Positions 25,782 through 34,535 of a stretch of DNA of 64,000 bases are shown here, piece by piece; positions within the stretch are counted from its first letter, which is position 1; every line of letters starts with the position of its first letter. The stretch is taken from NCBI GenBank assembly GCA_963816955.1, contig CAWFME010000003.1, positions 1-64,000 on the forward strand, written 5' to 3'. A program made the position numbers and the translations under genes. Origin of the DNA: DATFQI01 sp963816955 (lineage in GTDB: Bacteria > Actinomycetota > Thermoleophilia > Solirubrobacterales > Solirubrobacteraceae). Under the pieces are notes generated by a model, which worked only from the letters and a program-made list of their open reading frames with translations, did not search any database and had not been told where the DNA came from.

Positions 25782-27836
25782 GTGCCCCGCCGCTACCAAC
25801 CACTCGATGTCTATGTGACGCTGGTGGTCGCCACGGGCGCCGCATGCGCGGTGCTCGTGCTCGGCACGGGATACGAGACCCTCGACCAGTTCCTCGACCC
25901 GGAACTGGCCCTCTTCGCCCTCTGCGCCCTCGTGGGCGAGCTCGTCCCGCTGAAGGTCCACACGCGCGGGTCCGAGGGCGAGGTCACCACCTCGACCTGC
26001 TTCGCGCTCGCGCTGATGCTCGCCGGCGGCCCCGCCGTCGCGATGGCGGGCCTGCTCACCGCGAGCATCGTGGCCGACACGATCAGCCGCAAGCCGGTCA
26101 AGAAGATCGCCTTCAACGCCGCGCAGTACTCGATCTCGGTCAGCGCGGCCTCGCTGCTGCTGATCTTCACCGACGTGCCGGAGACGGCCGGCCCGCTGCC
26201 GTTCGGGCCCGAGGACCTGATCCCGATCCTCGGCGTCACGGCGATCTTCTTCGTCGTCAACAGCGCGCTGGTCTCGACCGTCGTCGCGCTCGCCCAGGGC
26301 GTCATCAAGCTCGGCCGCTACCTGGCCAACGACCTGTTCTTCCAGGCCTCGACCGCCGGCCTGCTGCTCGGCCTCTCGCCCGTCGTGGTGCTTGCCGCCG
26401 AGTTCAGCCTCCCGGCGCTGCTGTTGCTGCTGCTCCCGTTCCTGGCCGTCCACCGCGGCGGCCGTGCGGCGATCGCGAAGGAGCACCAGTCGCTGCACGA
26501 CGCGCTCACGGGGCTGCCCAACCGCACGCTCTTCCGCGACAAGATCGAGCAGGCGATCACGGCCGGGCGGCGCTCCGACGTCGCGTCCGCCGTGATGCTG
26601 ATCGACCTCGACCACTTCAAGGAGATCAACGACACGCTCGGCCACCACGCCGGCGACCGCCTGCTCGAGCAGGTCGCGCACCGGCTGGAGGCGTCCCTGG
26701 GCGAGAGCGACACCGTCGCCCGCCTCGGCGGCGACGAGTTCGGCGTGCTTTTGCCGGCGCTGCGCCGCCCCGGCGACGCCAACGTCGTCGCCCGCCAGCT
26801 GCTGGCCGGCCTGCGCGAGCCGTTCTCGATCGAGGGCCTCACGCTCGAGGTCGACGCCAGCATCGGCATGGCCTGCCACCCCGAGCACGGCACGGGCGTC
26901 GAGGCGCTGATCCAGCGCGCCGACATCGCGATGTACTCCGCCAAGGAGAGCGGCGGCGGCCACGCCATGTTCGAGCCGCGCCTGGACCGCTTCAGCCCGC
27001 GCCGCCTCTCGCTCGCCGGCGGCCTGCGCCAGGCGATCCAGAACGGCGAGATCACGCTCTTCTTCCAGCCCAAGGCGGACCTCGAGACCGGCACCGTCGT
27101 CGGCGTCGAGGCGCTGGCGCGCTGGGAGCACCCGCGGCTCGGGCTCGTCGGGCCGACGGAGTTCGTGCCGATCGCCGAGCAGACCGGCCTGATCGCCCCG
27201 CTCACCTCCTACGTCCTGGACTCCGCACTGCAGCAGGTGCGCGAGTGGAAGGACGAGGGCCGCGAGCTCAGCGTCGCCGTCAACCTCTCCGCGCGCTCGT
27301 TCCTCGACACGCAGCTCGCCGTCGAGATCCCGCGCCTGCTGGCCAAGCACGACGTCGAGGCGCGCCTGCTCGAGCTCGAGATCACCGAGAGCATGCTCAT
27401 GCTCGACCCGGGCCGCGCGCAGGCGGTGCTCGAGCGCCTCAGCCGGATCGGCCTGACGCTCTCCGTCGACGACTTCGGCACGGGCTACTCGTCGCTGGCC
27501 AACCTCAAGCGCCTCCCGGTCGACGTCATCAAGATCGACAAGTCGTTCGTGATGGACATGGCGATCGACGCCTCCGACGCGGCGATCGTGCGCTCCACGA
27601 TCGACCTCGCCCACAACCTCGGCCTGCGCGTCGTCGCCGAGGGCGTGGAGAGCCACCAGGCGTGGACGAGCCTCAAGGAGCTCGGCTGCGACCTCGCGCA
27701 GGGCTTCTACGTCTCGCGCCCGCTCCCGGCCCCCGACCTCGGCCGGCTGCTGCGCGAGCGCGCCGCCGCGGAGGCCGAACAGGCCGCCGAGGCGATGCTC
27801 GGGCGCCCGCCGCTGCGCGTCATCCGCGCGTCGTAG
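25782..27836 (+). CDS. Membrane-bound GGDEF-EAL cyclic-di-GMP protein
   Basis: 684 residues, intact, GTG start. Residues 1 to about 230 form six or more transmembrane helices (a MASE-like input). The GGDEF domain starts at LHDALTGLPNRTLFRDKIEQ; the active loop RLGGDEFGVLL is the consensus, so cyclase activity is likely. The EAL domain has VGVEALARWEHP, VNLSARSF, ELEITESMLM, SVDDFGTGYSSLANL and KIDKSFV, with the metal ligands present, so phosphodiesterase activity is also likely. The protein would make and/or break c-di-GMP at the membrane. It is preceded by two tiny reading frames and a hairpin. Confidence 0.93.
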   Translation: MPRRYQPLDVYVTLVVATGAACAVLVLGTGYETLDQFLDPELALFALCALVGELVPLKVHTRGSEGEVTTSTCFALALMLAGGPAVAMAGLLTASIVADTISRKPVKKIAFNAAQYSISVSAASLLLIFTDVPETAGPLPFGPEDLIPILGVTAIFFVVNSALVSTVVALAQGVIKLGRYLANDLFFQASTAGLLLGLSPVVVLAAEFSLPALLLLLLPFLAVHRGGRAAIAKEHQSLHDALTGLPNRTLFRDKIEQAITAGRRSDVASAVMLIDLDHFKEINDTLGHHAGDRLLEQVAHRLEASLGESDTVARLGGDEFGVLLPALRRPGDANVVARQLLAGLREPFSIEGLTLEVDASIGMACHPEHGTGVEALIQRADIAMYSAKESGGGHAMFEPRLDRFSPRRLSLAGGLRQAIQNGEITLFFQPKADLETGTVVGVEALARWEHPRLGLVGPTEFVPIAEQTGLIAPLTSYVLDSALQQVREWKDEGRELSVAVNLSARSFLDTQLAVEIPRLLAKHDVEARLLELEITESMLMLDPGRAQAVLERLSRIGLTLSVDDFGTGYSSLANLKRLPVDVIKIDKSFVMDMAIDASDAAIVRSTIDLAHNLGLRVVAEGVESHQAWTSLKELGCDLAQGFYVSRPLPAPDLGRLLRERAAAEAEQAAEAMLGRPPLRVIRAS

Positions 27837-27841
27837 CAACC

Positions 27842-28158
27842 TGACTCGTAGGCCACCACGACCGCTTGGACGCGGTCGCGCAGCCGTAGCTTCTGCAGCA
27901 CGTTGCGGACGTGCGGCTTGACCGCGAGCGAGATCACCAGCGGGCGAGCAGCGCCTCGCCGCCCGCGACGGTGTGGAGCGCCTCGACGAGCCGGCGCGTG
28001 GCCTCGATGCCGTCCATCCGCGGCATCCGCACGTCCATCAGCACGACGTCGGGGTCGAGCCGGCGCGACCGCCTCGGCGCCGTCGCCGGCCTCCAGGCCG
28101 GCGAGCTCGAGGATCAGCCGGAAGCCCGCGCGCACGAGCTCCTGGTCGACGGCGAGCC
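27842..28158 (-). pseudogene. Remnant of a NarL/LuxR-type response regulator
   Basis: Receiver pieces QELVRAGFRLILELAGLE and DVVLMDVRMPRMDGIEATRR (with the phospho-acceptor Asp) are followed only about 20 residues later by VKPHVRNVLQKLRLRDRVQA, the recognition end of a LuxR HTH. The first receiver strand, most of the receiver C-terminus, the linker and the first HTH helices are missing. About 100 codons stand where 215 are normal. No start codon precedes it; it begins directly after the MarR stop. It also has an indel. This is deletion decay, beyond a simple frameshift. Confidence 0.65.
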
Positions 28159-28160
28159 CG

Positions 28161-28616
28161 CTAGCCCGCCCAGTCGCGCTCGCCGCCGGCGCCGGGAAGG
28201 CGCGCGAGCAGCCCGTCGAGCGCGGCCAGCTCGGCGGCGTCGAAGCGCGTGGTGAAGAGGCCGTCGATGTCCTCGTGGTGGGTCCGCCGTGCGGCCGTTA
28301 GACGCCGCCGGCCGATGCCGGTCAGCTCCGCGAAGACCACGCGCCGGTCGGTGGCGGACGCGCCGCGCGACACCAGGCCGTCGCGCTCGAGCGAGTCGAG
28401 CAAGCGCGTCACGCCGCCCTGGGTGAGGAGCACCTTCGCCGCCAGGTCGACGCGGCGCAGGCGCGAGCCGGGCGCGTCGGAGAGTGCCAGGAGCACCTCG
28501 TACTCGCGCAGGCTCAGGCCATGGGCCTCGCGGAGATGGGCGTCCATCCGCCGCGTGACCTCCGTGTGGCCGCGGAGCAGGCGCACCCATGCGCTCGGGA
28601 CCAAGGTACTTGACAA
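28161..28616 (-). CDS. MarR-family transcriptional regulator
   Basis: About 145 residues, winged helix: REAHGLSLREYEVLLALSDA, RRVDLAAKVLLTQGGVTRLL and DSLERDGLVSRGASATDRRV (the wing with DxR), then a C-terminal dimer helix. The start is uncertain: TTG at 28616 lies inside the operator, so TTG at 28604 or GTG at 28586 may be the real one. It is divergent from yceI, with two matching palindromes between them, so it probably represses both itself and yceI. Confidence 0.88.
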   Translation of the reverse strand: MSSTLVPSAWVRLLRGHTEVTRRMDAHLREAHGLSLREYEVLLALSDAPGSRLRRVDLAAKVLLTQGGVTRLLDSLERDGLVSRGASATDRRVVFAELTGIGRRRLTAARRTHHEDIDGLFTTRFDAAELAALDGLLARLPGAGGERDWAG

Positions 28617-28656
28617 CTCAAGCTTCTCCTGTCACGCTGATACTTGACTACTCAAG
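28609..28656. promoter_or_regulatory. Two MarR-type operator palindromes
   Basis: CTTGACAACTCAAG and CTTGACTACTCAAG: the same CTTGA-N4-TCAAG palindrome twice, 34 bases apart centre to centre, each followed by CTT. They fill the marR/yceI divergent gap, and the first overlaps the furthest upstream MarR start. Confidence 0.7.
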
Positions 28657-28677
28657 CTTACGACGAACGGACCTGAG

Positions 28678-29232
28678 ATGTCAGCCACCATCGCGACGAT
28701 CGCCGCCGACGCCCTCATCGGCCGCTGGGAGGTCGATCCCGCCCACTCCGCCGTCGAGTTCCGTGTCCGCCACGCCGGGGTCGCGCGTGTGCGGGGCAGC
28801 TTCGATGTCTTCGAGGGGGAGCTCGTCGTCGCCCCCGGCGGCGCGATCACCGCTCGCGGCACCATCGACGCCGCCTCGCTGACGACCCGCCTCGGCGCCC
28901 GCGACGCGCACCTGCGCTCGAGCGACTTCCTCGACGTCGAACGTCATCCCCGGATCGGGTTCGCCTCCAGGACCGTCGAGGCCGGCGAGGACGGGACCAT
29001 CCGCATGCTCGGCGAGCTGACCATCCGCGGCGTGACACGGGAGATCGAGCTGACCGGGGAGATCCTCGGCCGCGGACGCGACGACGACGGCGCCGAGCGG
29101 CTCGGCCTGGCACTGGAGGGGCGGCTCGACCGGCGCGACTACGGGCTCACGTGGAACGCCGCCGTCGAGGGCGGCGGGATGCTGGTCGGCAACCGGGTCG
29201 ACGTCGCGCTCGAGATCTCCGCCGTGCGCTAG
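28678..29232 (+). CDS. YceI-family lipid-binding protein
   Basis: 184 residues, no signal peptide. It matches the YceI barrel: GRWEVDPAHSAVEFRVRHAG at the start, VRGSFDVFEGELVV, AHLRSSDFLDVERHPRIGFA (the diagnostic block), LTIRGVTREIELTGEI and a closing VGNRVDVALEISAV. YceI proteins bind polyisoprenoid-like lipids in a beta-barrel and are often stress- or MarR-controlled. Here the MarR gene and its two operators lie directly upstream. Confidence 0.93.
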   Translation: MSATIATIAADALIGRWEVDPAHSAVEFRVRHAGVARVRGSFDVFEGELVVAPGGAITARGTIDAASLTTRLGARDAHLRSSDFLDVERHPRIGFASRTVEAGEDGTIRMLGELTIRGVTREIELTGEILGRGRDDDGAERLGLALEGRLDRRDYGLTWNAAVEGGGMLVGNRVDVALEISAVR

Positions 29233-29237
29233 GTGAG

Positions 29238-30188
29238 CTAGGGCACCGCCACGCCCGCCCACGCCAGCAGCTGGGGCAGCGGGTCGATCGGGCGGGAGTC
29301 CTTGGAGGCGTACCAGCCGTCGGGCCAGATCTCGAAGTGGAGGTGGGCCCCGTCGGAGGAGCCCGTGTTGCCGACGCTCGCGAGACGCTGGCCGGCGGCC
29401 ACCCGCTGGCCCTTCTCGACGACGGTCGAGCCCTCCTGGAAGTGCATGAACGCGTAGTCGCGCCCGTCGTCGCCGCGGATCACGACGTAGTAGCCCGCGC
29501 CGCCGGCCTGGTAGGCGCGCCAGTGCACGATGCCCGCCACCGGGGTGACCACGGGCGTGCCCTCGGCGGCGATGACGTCCTGGCCCTGGTGGGTGTGGCC
29601 GGTGCGGCCGGCGCCGAAGCGCGCGTCCCCGGCGCCGAAGCTGTAGGCGCCCTGCACGGGGAAGATGCCGCTGACCGGCGCCGGGGGAGCGGACGGCGGC
29701 GGAGGCGGCGGCGGGGCGGGCGCGGTGATCTCGAGCGTCAGGCGCCCGGAGGCGCGGGCCGTGCGCCGCAGCTTCGCGCCGCCCGGGCCGATCGCGTGCA
29801 GCCGCGCCGTGTAGCGGCCCGCGGGGACCCGCGGCGTCCAGGTGCGCACGGAGCGCCGGCCCGCGCGGCGGGTGCCGAGCGAGACGGAGACGGCCTTGCC
29901 GCCGCCCTCCGGCGCGAGCACGACGCGCGCGGTCACGCGCCGCACGCGCCCGTCGACCCGCCACGCGAACCGCAGCGGCTGCCCGGTCTCGACCGTGCCG
30001 GGCGAGACCGTGAAGATCGTCGCGCGCAGCCGCGCGGCTGCGCGCTTGGCCCGCTTCGGGCCGGCCTGCTCGAAGACGTGGCCGCCGCCCGAGTCGGGCG
30101 CGGCGGCGCCGCCGCTCTGGGCGAGGGCGGGCGCGGGAAAGGCGGCGAGCAGGACACCGGCCGCCAGCGGGACGAGCCGGAAGGGCAT
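29238..30188 (-). CDS. Secreted M23 family metallopeptidase
   Basis: 316 residues. Signal peptide LVPLAAGVLLAAFPAPALAQ, then an Ig-like domain (SPGTVETGQPLRFAWRVDG to ARASGRLTLEIT), a Pro-rich linker (APPPPPPPS), and the LytM/M23 domain. Zinc ligands are in GRTGHTHQGQDVIA (H and D) and GAHLHFEIW (HxH), with YAFMHF between. It cuts peptidoglycan cross-links or acts as an amidase activator at the cell wall. The helicase gene upstream on the same strand is separated by a hairpin, so it is probably transcribed alone. Confidence 0.92.
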   Translation of the reverse strand: MPFRLVPLAAGVLLAAFPAPALAQSGGAAAPDSGGGHVFEQAGPKRAKRAAARLRATIFTVSPGTVETGQPLRFAWRVDGRVRRVTARVVLAPEGGGKAVSVSLGTRRAGRRSVRTWTPRVPAGRYTARLHAIGPGGAKLRRTARASGRLTLEITAPAPPPPPPPSAPPAPVSGIFPVQGAYSFGAGDARFGAGRTGHTHQGQDVIAAEGTPVVTPVAGIVHWRAYQAGGAGYYVVIRGDDGRDYAFMHFQEGSTVVEKGQRVAAGQRLASVGNTGSSDGAHLHFEIWPDGWYASKDSRPIDPLPQLLAWAGVAVP

Positions 30189-30251
30189 TCACGGAGCACG
30201 GTCGGCGCGCGCCCGCGCTTTCGCAAACCATGGGCGGAATCCTGCGCAGCT

Positions 30252-30296
30252 CGAGTGGCACATCCGTTCCCGCAGCGGGAACGCAGATGCCACTCG
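30252..30296. terminator. Double-armed hairpin between helicase and M23 genes
   Basis: Outer arms CGAGTGGCA/TGCCACTCG and inner arms CGTTCCCGC/GCGGGAACG. There is no T-run. It follows the helicase stop on the minus strand and is the likely end of the htrA-to-helicase operon. Confidence 0.6.
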
Positions 30297-30307
30297 ACGG
30301 CTGCGCC

Positions 30308-32591
30308 TCAAGCCGCGAGCATGCGGCCCATCAGCTGCGACGAGCCGAGCTTGGACAGCGGCTCGTTGAGGTTGCCGCACTTCGGCGACTGCACGCACGA
30401 CGGGCAGCCCTTCTCGCACGGGCACTCGCTGACGAGCCGGTGGGCGTCGTCGACGAGCGCCTCGAACGCGAGGTAGCCGCGGCGCGTGATGCCGATCCCG
30501 CCCGGGTGGCCGTCGTAGATGAAGATCGTCGGCCCGCCGGTCTGCGGGTGCAGGTTGGTGGAGAGCCCGCCGATGTCCCAGCGGTCGCACATCGCCAGCA
30601 GCGGGAGCACCGCGATCTGCGAGTGCTCCGCCGCGTGCAGCGCGCCGAGCAGCTCCATCAGCGGCAGCTCCGGCGAGACGGTCCGCGGCTCCGAGCTCGT
30701 ACCAGAGCGCCTGCGTGACGAACGACGTCTGCGGCAGGTCGAGCGCCACCAGGTCGATCGCCTCGTGGTCCGACAGGCGCTTCTTCTGGTAGGCGAGCAC
30801 CTGCTCGGTGACCACGACCGTGCCGAAGGAGAGCGTCACGCCCATCGTCTCGCGGCGGTCGAGCAGGCGCTCGATGTGCGTGTCGGTCTCGCGCTTGGGC
30901 TGCGTGTACCAGTCGCCCGAGAACGGGTGCACGAGCGCGCGCCGCTGCTCGAGGTCCAGCGCCGACACCTCGTACGCGCGCCCGCCGTGCAGGTAGATCG
31001 CGCCCTCGTGCGTGGTGTTCATCGAGCGCGCGAGGTCGACGGTGCCGAGCAGCTCGCCCGAGCCCTCCTCGACGATCGTCACGTTGTCGCGGCTCGCCGA
31101 GCGCAGCGCGACGTCCGCGGCGGGGAAGCCGTCCGTGGCGCGCGGGACGTAGCTGCCGTTGGGGCGCCGGCGCAGATCGCCCGTGGAGACCAGCACCTCG
31201 GCGGTGCGCCGCCAGCTCGGCCCCAAGGTGCCGTCGTCGGCGGCGTCGAGCGGCCCCTCGTGCGCGGCGCAGAGCATGTGCGCGGCGTGGATCTGCTCGT
31301 TCTCGTGGTCGAGGATCGCGGCCTCCACGGGCCGGTCGAGGAACTCGTCCGGGTGGCGGCAGAAGAACTGGTCGAGCGCGTCCTCGCCCGCCACGTAGAC
31401 GGCGAGCCCGCGGCCGCGGCGGCCCGCGCGGCCCCACATCTGGCGCAGCGAGGCGACCGTGCCGGGGAAGGTGACGCAGATCGCGGCGTCGAGCGAGCCG
31501 ATGTCGATGCCGAGCTCGAGCGCGTCGGTGGAGACGACCCCGAGCAGCTCGCCCTAGACGAGCCGGTGCTCGATCTCGCGCCGCTGCTGCGGCGTGTAGC
31601 CGGCGCGGTAGGGCGCGATCCGCTCCGCGAGCTGCCCCTGGCCCATGTCCTCGAGCGCGAGCGTGGCGAACTTGGCCATCAGCTCGACGGCCTTGCGCGA
31701 CTTCATGAACACGATCGTGCGCGCGCCGCCGGCGACGAGCTCGGCGAGCAGGTCGGCCGCCTCGGCGAGCGCGGAGCGCCGCAGGGCGAGCTTCTCGTCG
31801 GTGATCGGCGGGTTCCACATCGCGATCGTGCGGTGGTTGCCGGGCGAGCCGTCCTCGTCGATGACCGTGAAGTCGTCGAGCCCGGTGAGCCGCTCGGCCA
31901 GCTCGTCGGGGTTGGCGATCGTGGCGCTGGCCAGCACGAACCGCGGCGCGGTGCCGTAGGCGTCGGCGACCCGGCGCAGCCGCCGCAGCACGTTGCCGAC
32001 GTGGGAGCCGAAGACGCCGCGGTAGACGTGCGCCTCGTCGACGACCACGAGCGCGAGGTTGGAGAAGAAGTCCGCCCACGCGCGGTGGTTGGGCAGGATC
32101 CCGACGTGCAGCATGTCGGGGTTGGTGAGCACGACGTTCGCGCGCCGGCGGATCGCCGAGCGCTGCTCGCGCGGGGTGTCGCCGTCGTAGATCGCCTGGC
32201 GCACGCGGTCCATCCCGAACGCGTGCAGGGAGCGCGCCTGGTCCTGGGCGAGCGCCTTCGACGGGTACAGGTAGAGCGCCCGCGCCTTGGCGTCGCGGCT
32301 GAGCACGTCGAGCGTCGGCAGCTGGAAGCACAGCGACTTGCCCGACGCCGTGCCCGTGGTGACGATCGTCGGGCCCGCCCAGGCGGCGTGCAGCGCCTGC
32401 GCCTGGTGGGAGTAGAGCCGCTCGATGCCGCGCGCGGCGAGCGCCTCGCCGACGGCCGGGTGCAGCTCCTCCGGCAGCGCGACGGCCTTCCCGGGCCGCC
32501 GGTTCTGGGCGGCCTGCATCACGAGCCGCTCGTCCTCGCGCCCCGCGCGCAGCAGCTCGTCCCAGGGCTGGATGTCCCTCACGACGGCCAT
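30308..32591 (-). CDS. Hrq1/MrfA (YprA)-like DEAD/DEAH helicase with DUF1998 Cys cluster, disrupted
   Basis: About 760 residues. Motif I is TGTASGKSLCFQ, with YLYPSKALAQDQ, TNPDMLH, the DEAH box in VVVDEAHVYRG and LASATIANP. The second lobe has IVFMKSRKAVELM, VVSTDALELGIDIGSLDAAI and QMWGRAGRRG. It ends in ECPCEKGCPSCVQSPKCGN, the four-Cys zinc/Fe-S cluster of the DUF1998 region. This domain order is that of Hrq1 and Bacillus MrfA, 3'-5' helicases in DNA cross-link repair. Two defects: an in-frame TAG between IEHRLV and GELLGVVS (31554), and a frame change near 30690 after LWYELGA. The ATG giving MAVVRDIQPWDELL is chosen. Confidence 0.85.
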
Positions 32592-32613
32592 CACCGTCGA
32601 TGCTAGGCGCTGC

Positions 32614-33588
32614 TCAGATGGGGCGGCCGAACCAGGCCATGGACAACCCGCTACCAAGGAGGAGGAGCATCAGCGCGCCGCCGGCGAAGGCCACCGTGAC
32701 CTCCTCCTTGACCTGCTTGGAGGACAGCCGCGTGCCGAGGCCCGCGTAGATCTCCTCGAGCTTGGCGGAGTCGGCGGCCTCGTAGAAGCGGCCGCGGCTG
32801 ATGCGCGCGATCTCCTTGAGCGTCTCGGTGTCCGGCGGGACCTGGATGCGCGTCGTGATGCCGAAGGAGTCCTGGACCTCGACCTCGCCGTCGGGCGTCC
32901 CGAGGGCGATCGCGAAGATCGGGACGCCGGCCTCGCGCGCGCGCTGCGCGACCTCGGTCGGCGCGATGCCGCCCTGGGTGTCCTTGCCGTCGGAGAGCAG
33001 GACGAGCACGGCCGGCAGCCGGCTCGTGCCCGTGCCGTCGGCGTTGGCGACGGGCTGGCGCGCCGCCTCGAGCCCGCGCTCGAGGCCGAGGCCCATCGCG
33101 GTGCCGCCGACCGCCGTCAGCCGGTCCAGCGCGCCGCGCACAGCGGCGCGGTCGGTGCTCGGCGCCGCGCGCTGCTCGGCGAAGTCCGAGAACGTGACGA
33201 GGCCGAGCCGGAAGGTCTCGGGCAGCTCGTCGGTGAGCCGCTTGGCCGATTTGACGGCGGCCGCGAGCCGGTTGGGCTCGACGTCCGTGGCGTTCATCGA
33301 GCCCGAGATGTCGGTGACCATCATCACCGTCGCCGCGCGCTCGGGCGAGGCGACGGTCCGCTGCGGCCGGGCGAGCGCGACGACGAGCACGGCCAGCGCG
33401 ATCAGCAGCAGCAGCGGCGGGACGTGGCGGCGCAGGCCGGGGCGCGCGGTGACGAGGTTCGGCATCAGCGCGGGGTTGGCGAACGTCGCGGCCTCGCGGC
33501 GCTTGCGCGCCTGCATCGCGGCGTACGCGAGCGCGCCCAGGGGGACGAGCACGAGGCCGAGCAGCAGGACGGGCTCGCCGAAGCTCAT
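32614..33588 (-). CDS. vWA-domain membrane protein (BatA-like), second copy
   Basis: 324 residues. Two N-terminal transmembrane segments (EPVLLLGLVLVPLGALAYAA, VPPLLLLIALAVLVVALARP), then a von Willebrand A domain with an intact metal site: MMVTDISGSMNATDVEPNR (DxSxS), GTAMG and LLSDGKDTQG. A C-terminal transmembrane helix (VAFAGGALMLLLLGSGL) puts the vWA domain outside the membrane or in a loop. It overlaps the DUF58 gene by four bases. Similar to the other vWA gene of the operon, so the two arose by duplication. Confidence 0.9.
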   Translation of the reverse strand: MSFGEPVLLLGLVLVPLGALAYAAMQARKRREAATFANPALMPNLVTARPGLRRHVPPLLLLIALAVLVVALARPQRTVASPERAATVMMVTDISGSMNATDVEPNRLAAAVKSAKRLTDELPETFRLGLVTFSDFAEQRAAPSTDRAAVRGALDRLTAVGGTAMGLGLERGLEAARQPVANADGTGTSRLPAVLVLLSDGKDTQGGIAPTEVAQRAREAGVPIFAIALGTPDGEVEVQDSFGITTRIQVPPDTETLKEIARISRGRFYEAADSAKLEEIYAGLGTRLSSKQVKEEVTVAFAGGALMLLLLGSGLSMAWFGRPI

Positions 33589-34535
33589 CGGGGCCCTCGC
33601 AGCGCCTCGGCGCGGCGCAGGTGGTGGGCCAGCTCGCGCAGCCAGTCGCCCTCCGTGGAGAGCACGACGTGGTCGGCCGCGCAGCGCCTCAGCGCGGCGG
33701 CGACCTGCTCGCGCTCGGCGGCGGCGGCGGCGGCGAAGCGCTCGCGCACCTTGCGGCGTGTCGTGTTGACCGCGACCTGGCGGCCGGTCTCGGCGTCCAT
33801 CACCCAGACGTCGCCCATCGGGGTGAGCTGGAGCTCGCGGGGATCGCGGACCTCGACGGCCATCACGCCGTGGCGGCCGCGCAGGGAGCGCAGCGGCCCC
33901 TCCCAGTCGGCCGCGCCCCTGAAGTCGGAGACGACGACGACCAGGCCGCGATTGCGGGCGAGCGCGGCGGTATGGGTGACCGCGGCGCCGACCGAGGTCC
34001 CGCCGCCGCCGTCGGCGCCCGGCTCGCGGCGCAGCTCGCCCAGCAGCCCGAGCAGGCCGAGCCGGCCCTGGCGCGGCTTGAGCACGCGCGGGTCGCCGTC
34101 GCCGAAGGTCACGACGCCGAGCCGGTTGCCACGCCGCGTCGCCACGTGGCCGACGGCGAGCGCGACGCCCTCGGCGACGTCGGTCTTGCGGCGGTCGGCG
34201 GTGCCGAAGGTCATCGAGGCCGACACGTCGAGCAGCAGCCAGCAGGTGAGCGCGCGCTCGCCGACGTGCACGCGCACGTGCGGCTCGCGCATGCGCGCGG
34301 TCACGTTCCAGTCGATGTGGCGCACGTCGTCGCCGGGCCGGTAGGGCCGGATCATCATCAGGTCGGTGCCGCCCCCGACCTGCGGGGTCATGTGCTCGCC
34401 CGGGATCAGGCTCTCCACCCGGCGCATGACCGCGAGGTCCAGCGAGCGCAGGACCTGCGGGGGAACCGGGCCGGGGCCGGGGCGCTCGGGGGTGCGCTCG
34501 GGCGGCTCGGGGACGAGGCGCAGGCGCCGGCTCAC
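33585..34535 (-). CDS. DUF58 domain protein
   Basis: 316 residues. The signature is YRPGDDVRHIDWNVTARMRE, followed by VHVGERALTCWLLLDVSASM, a degenerate vWA-like fold with DVSAS, and LVVVVSDFRG. DUF58 proteins are the soluble partners of MoxR ATPases and vWA proteins, thought to form a chaperone-like complex that matures or inserts metal centres. It overlaps both vWA neighbours by four bases and lies between them. Confidence 0.92.
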   Translation of the reverse strand: MSRRLRLVPEPPERTPERPGPGPVPPQVLRSLDLAVMRRVESLIPGEHMTPQVGGGTDLMMIRPYRPGDDVRHIDWNVTARMREPHVRVHVGERALTCWLLLDVSASMTFGTADRRKTDVAEGVALAVGHVATRRGNRLGVVTFGDGDPRVLKPRQGRLGLLGLLGELRREPGADGGGGTSVGAAVTHTAALARNRGLVVVVSDFRGAADWEGPLRSLRGRHGVMAVEVRDPRELQLTPMGDVWVMDAETGRQVAVNTTRRKVRERFAAAAAAEREQVAAALRRCAADHVVLSTEGDWLRELAHHLRRAEALRGPR

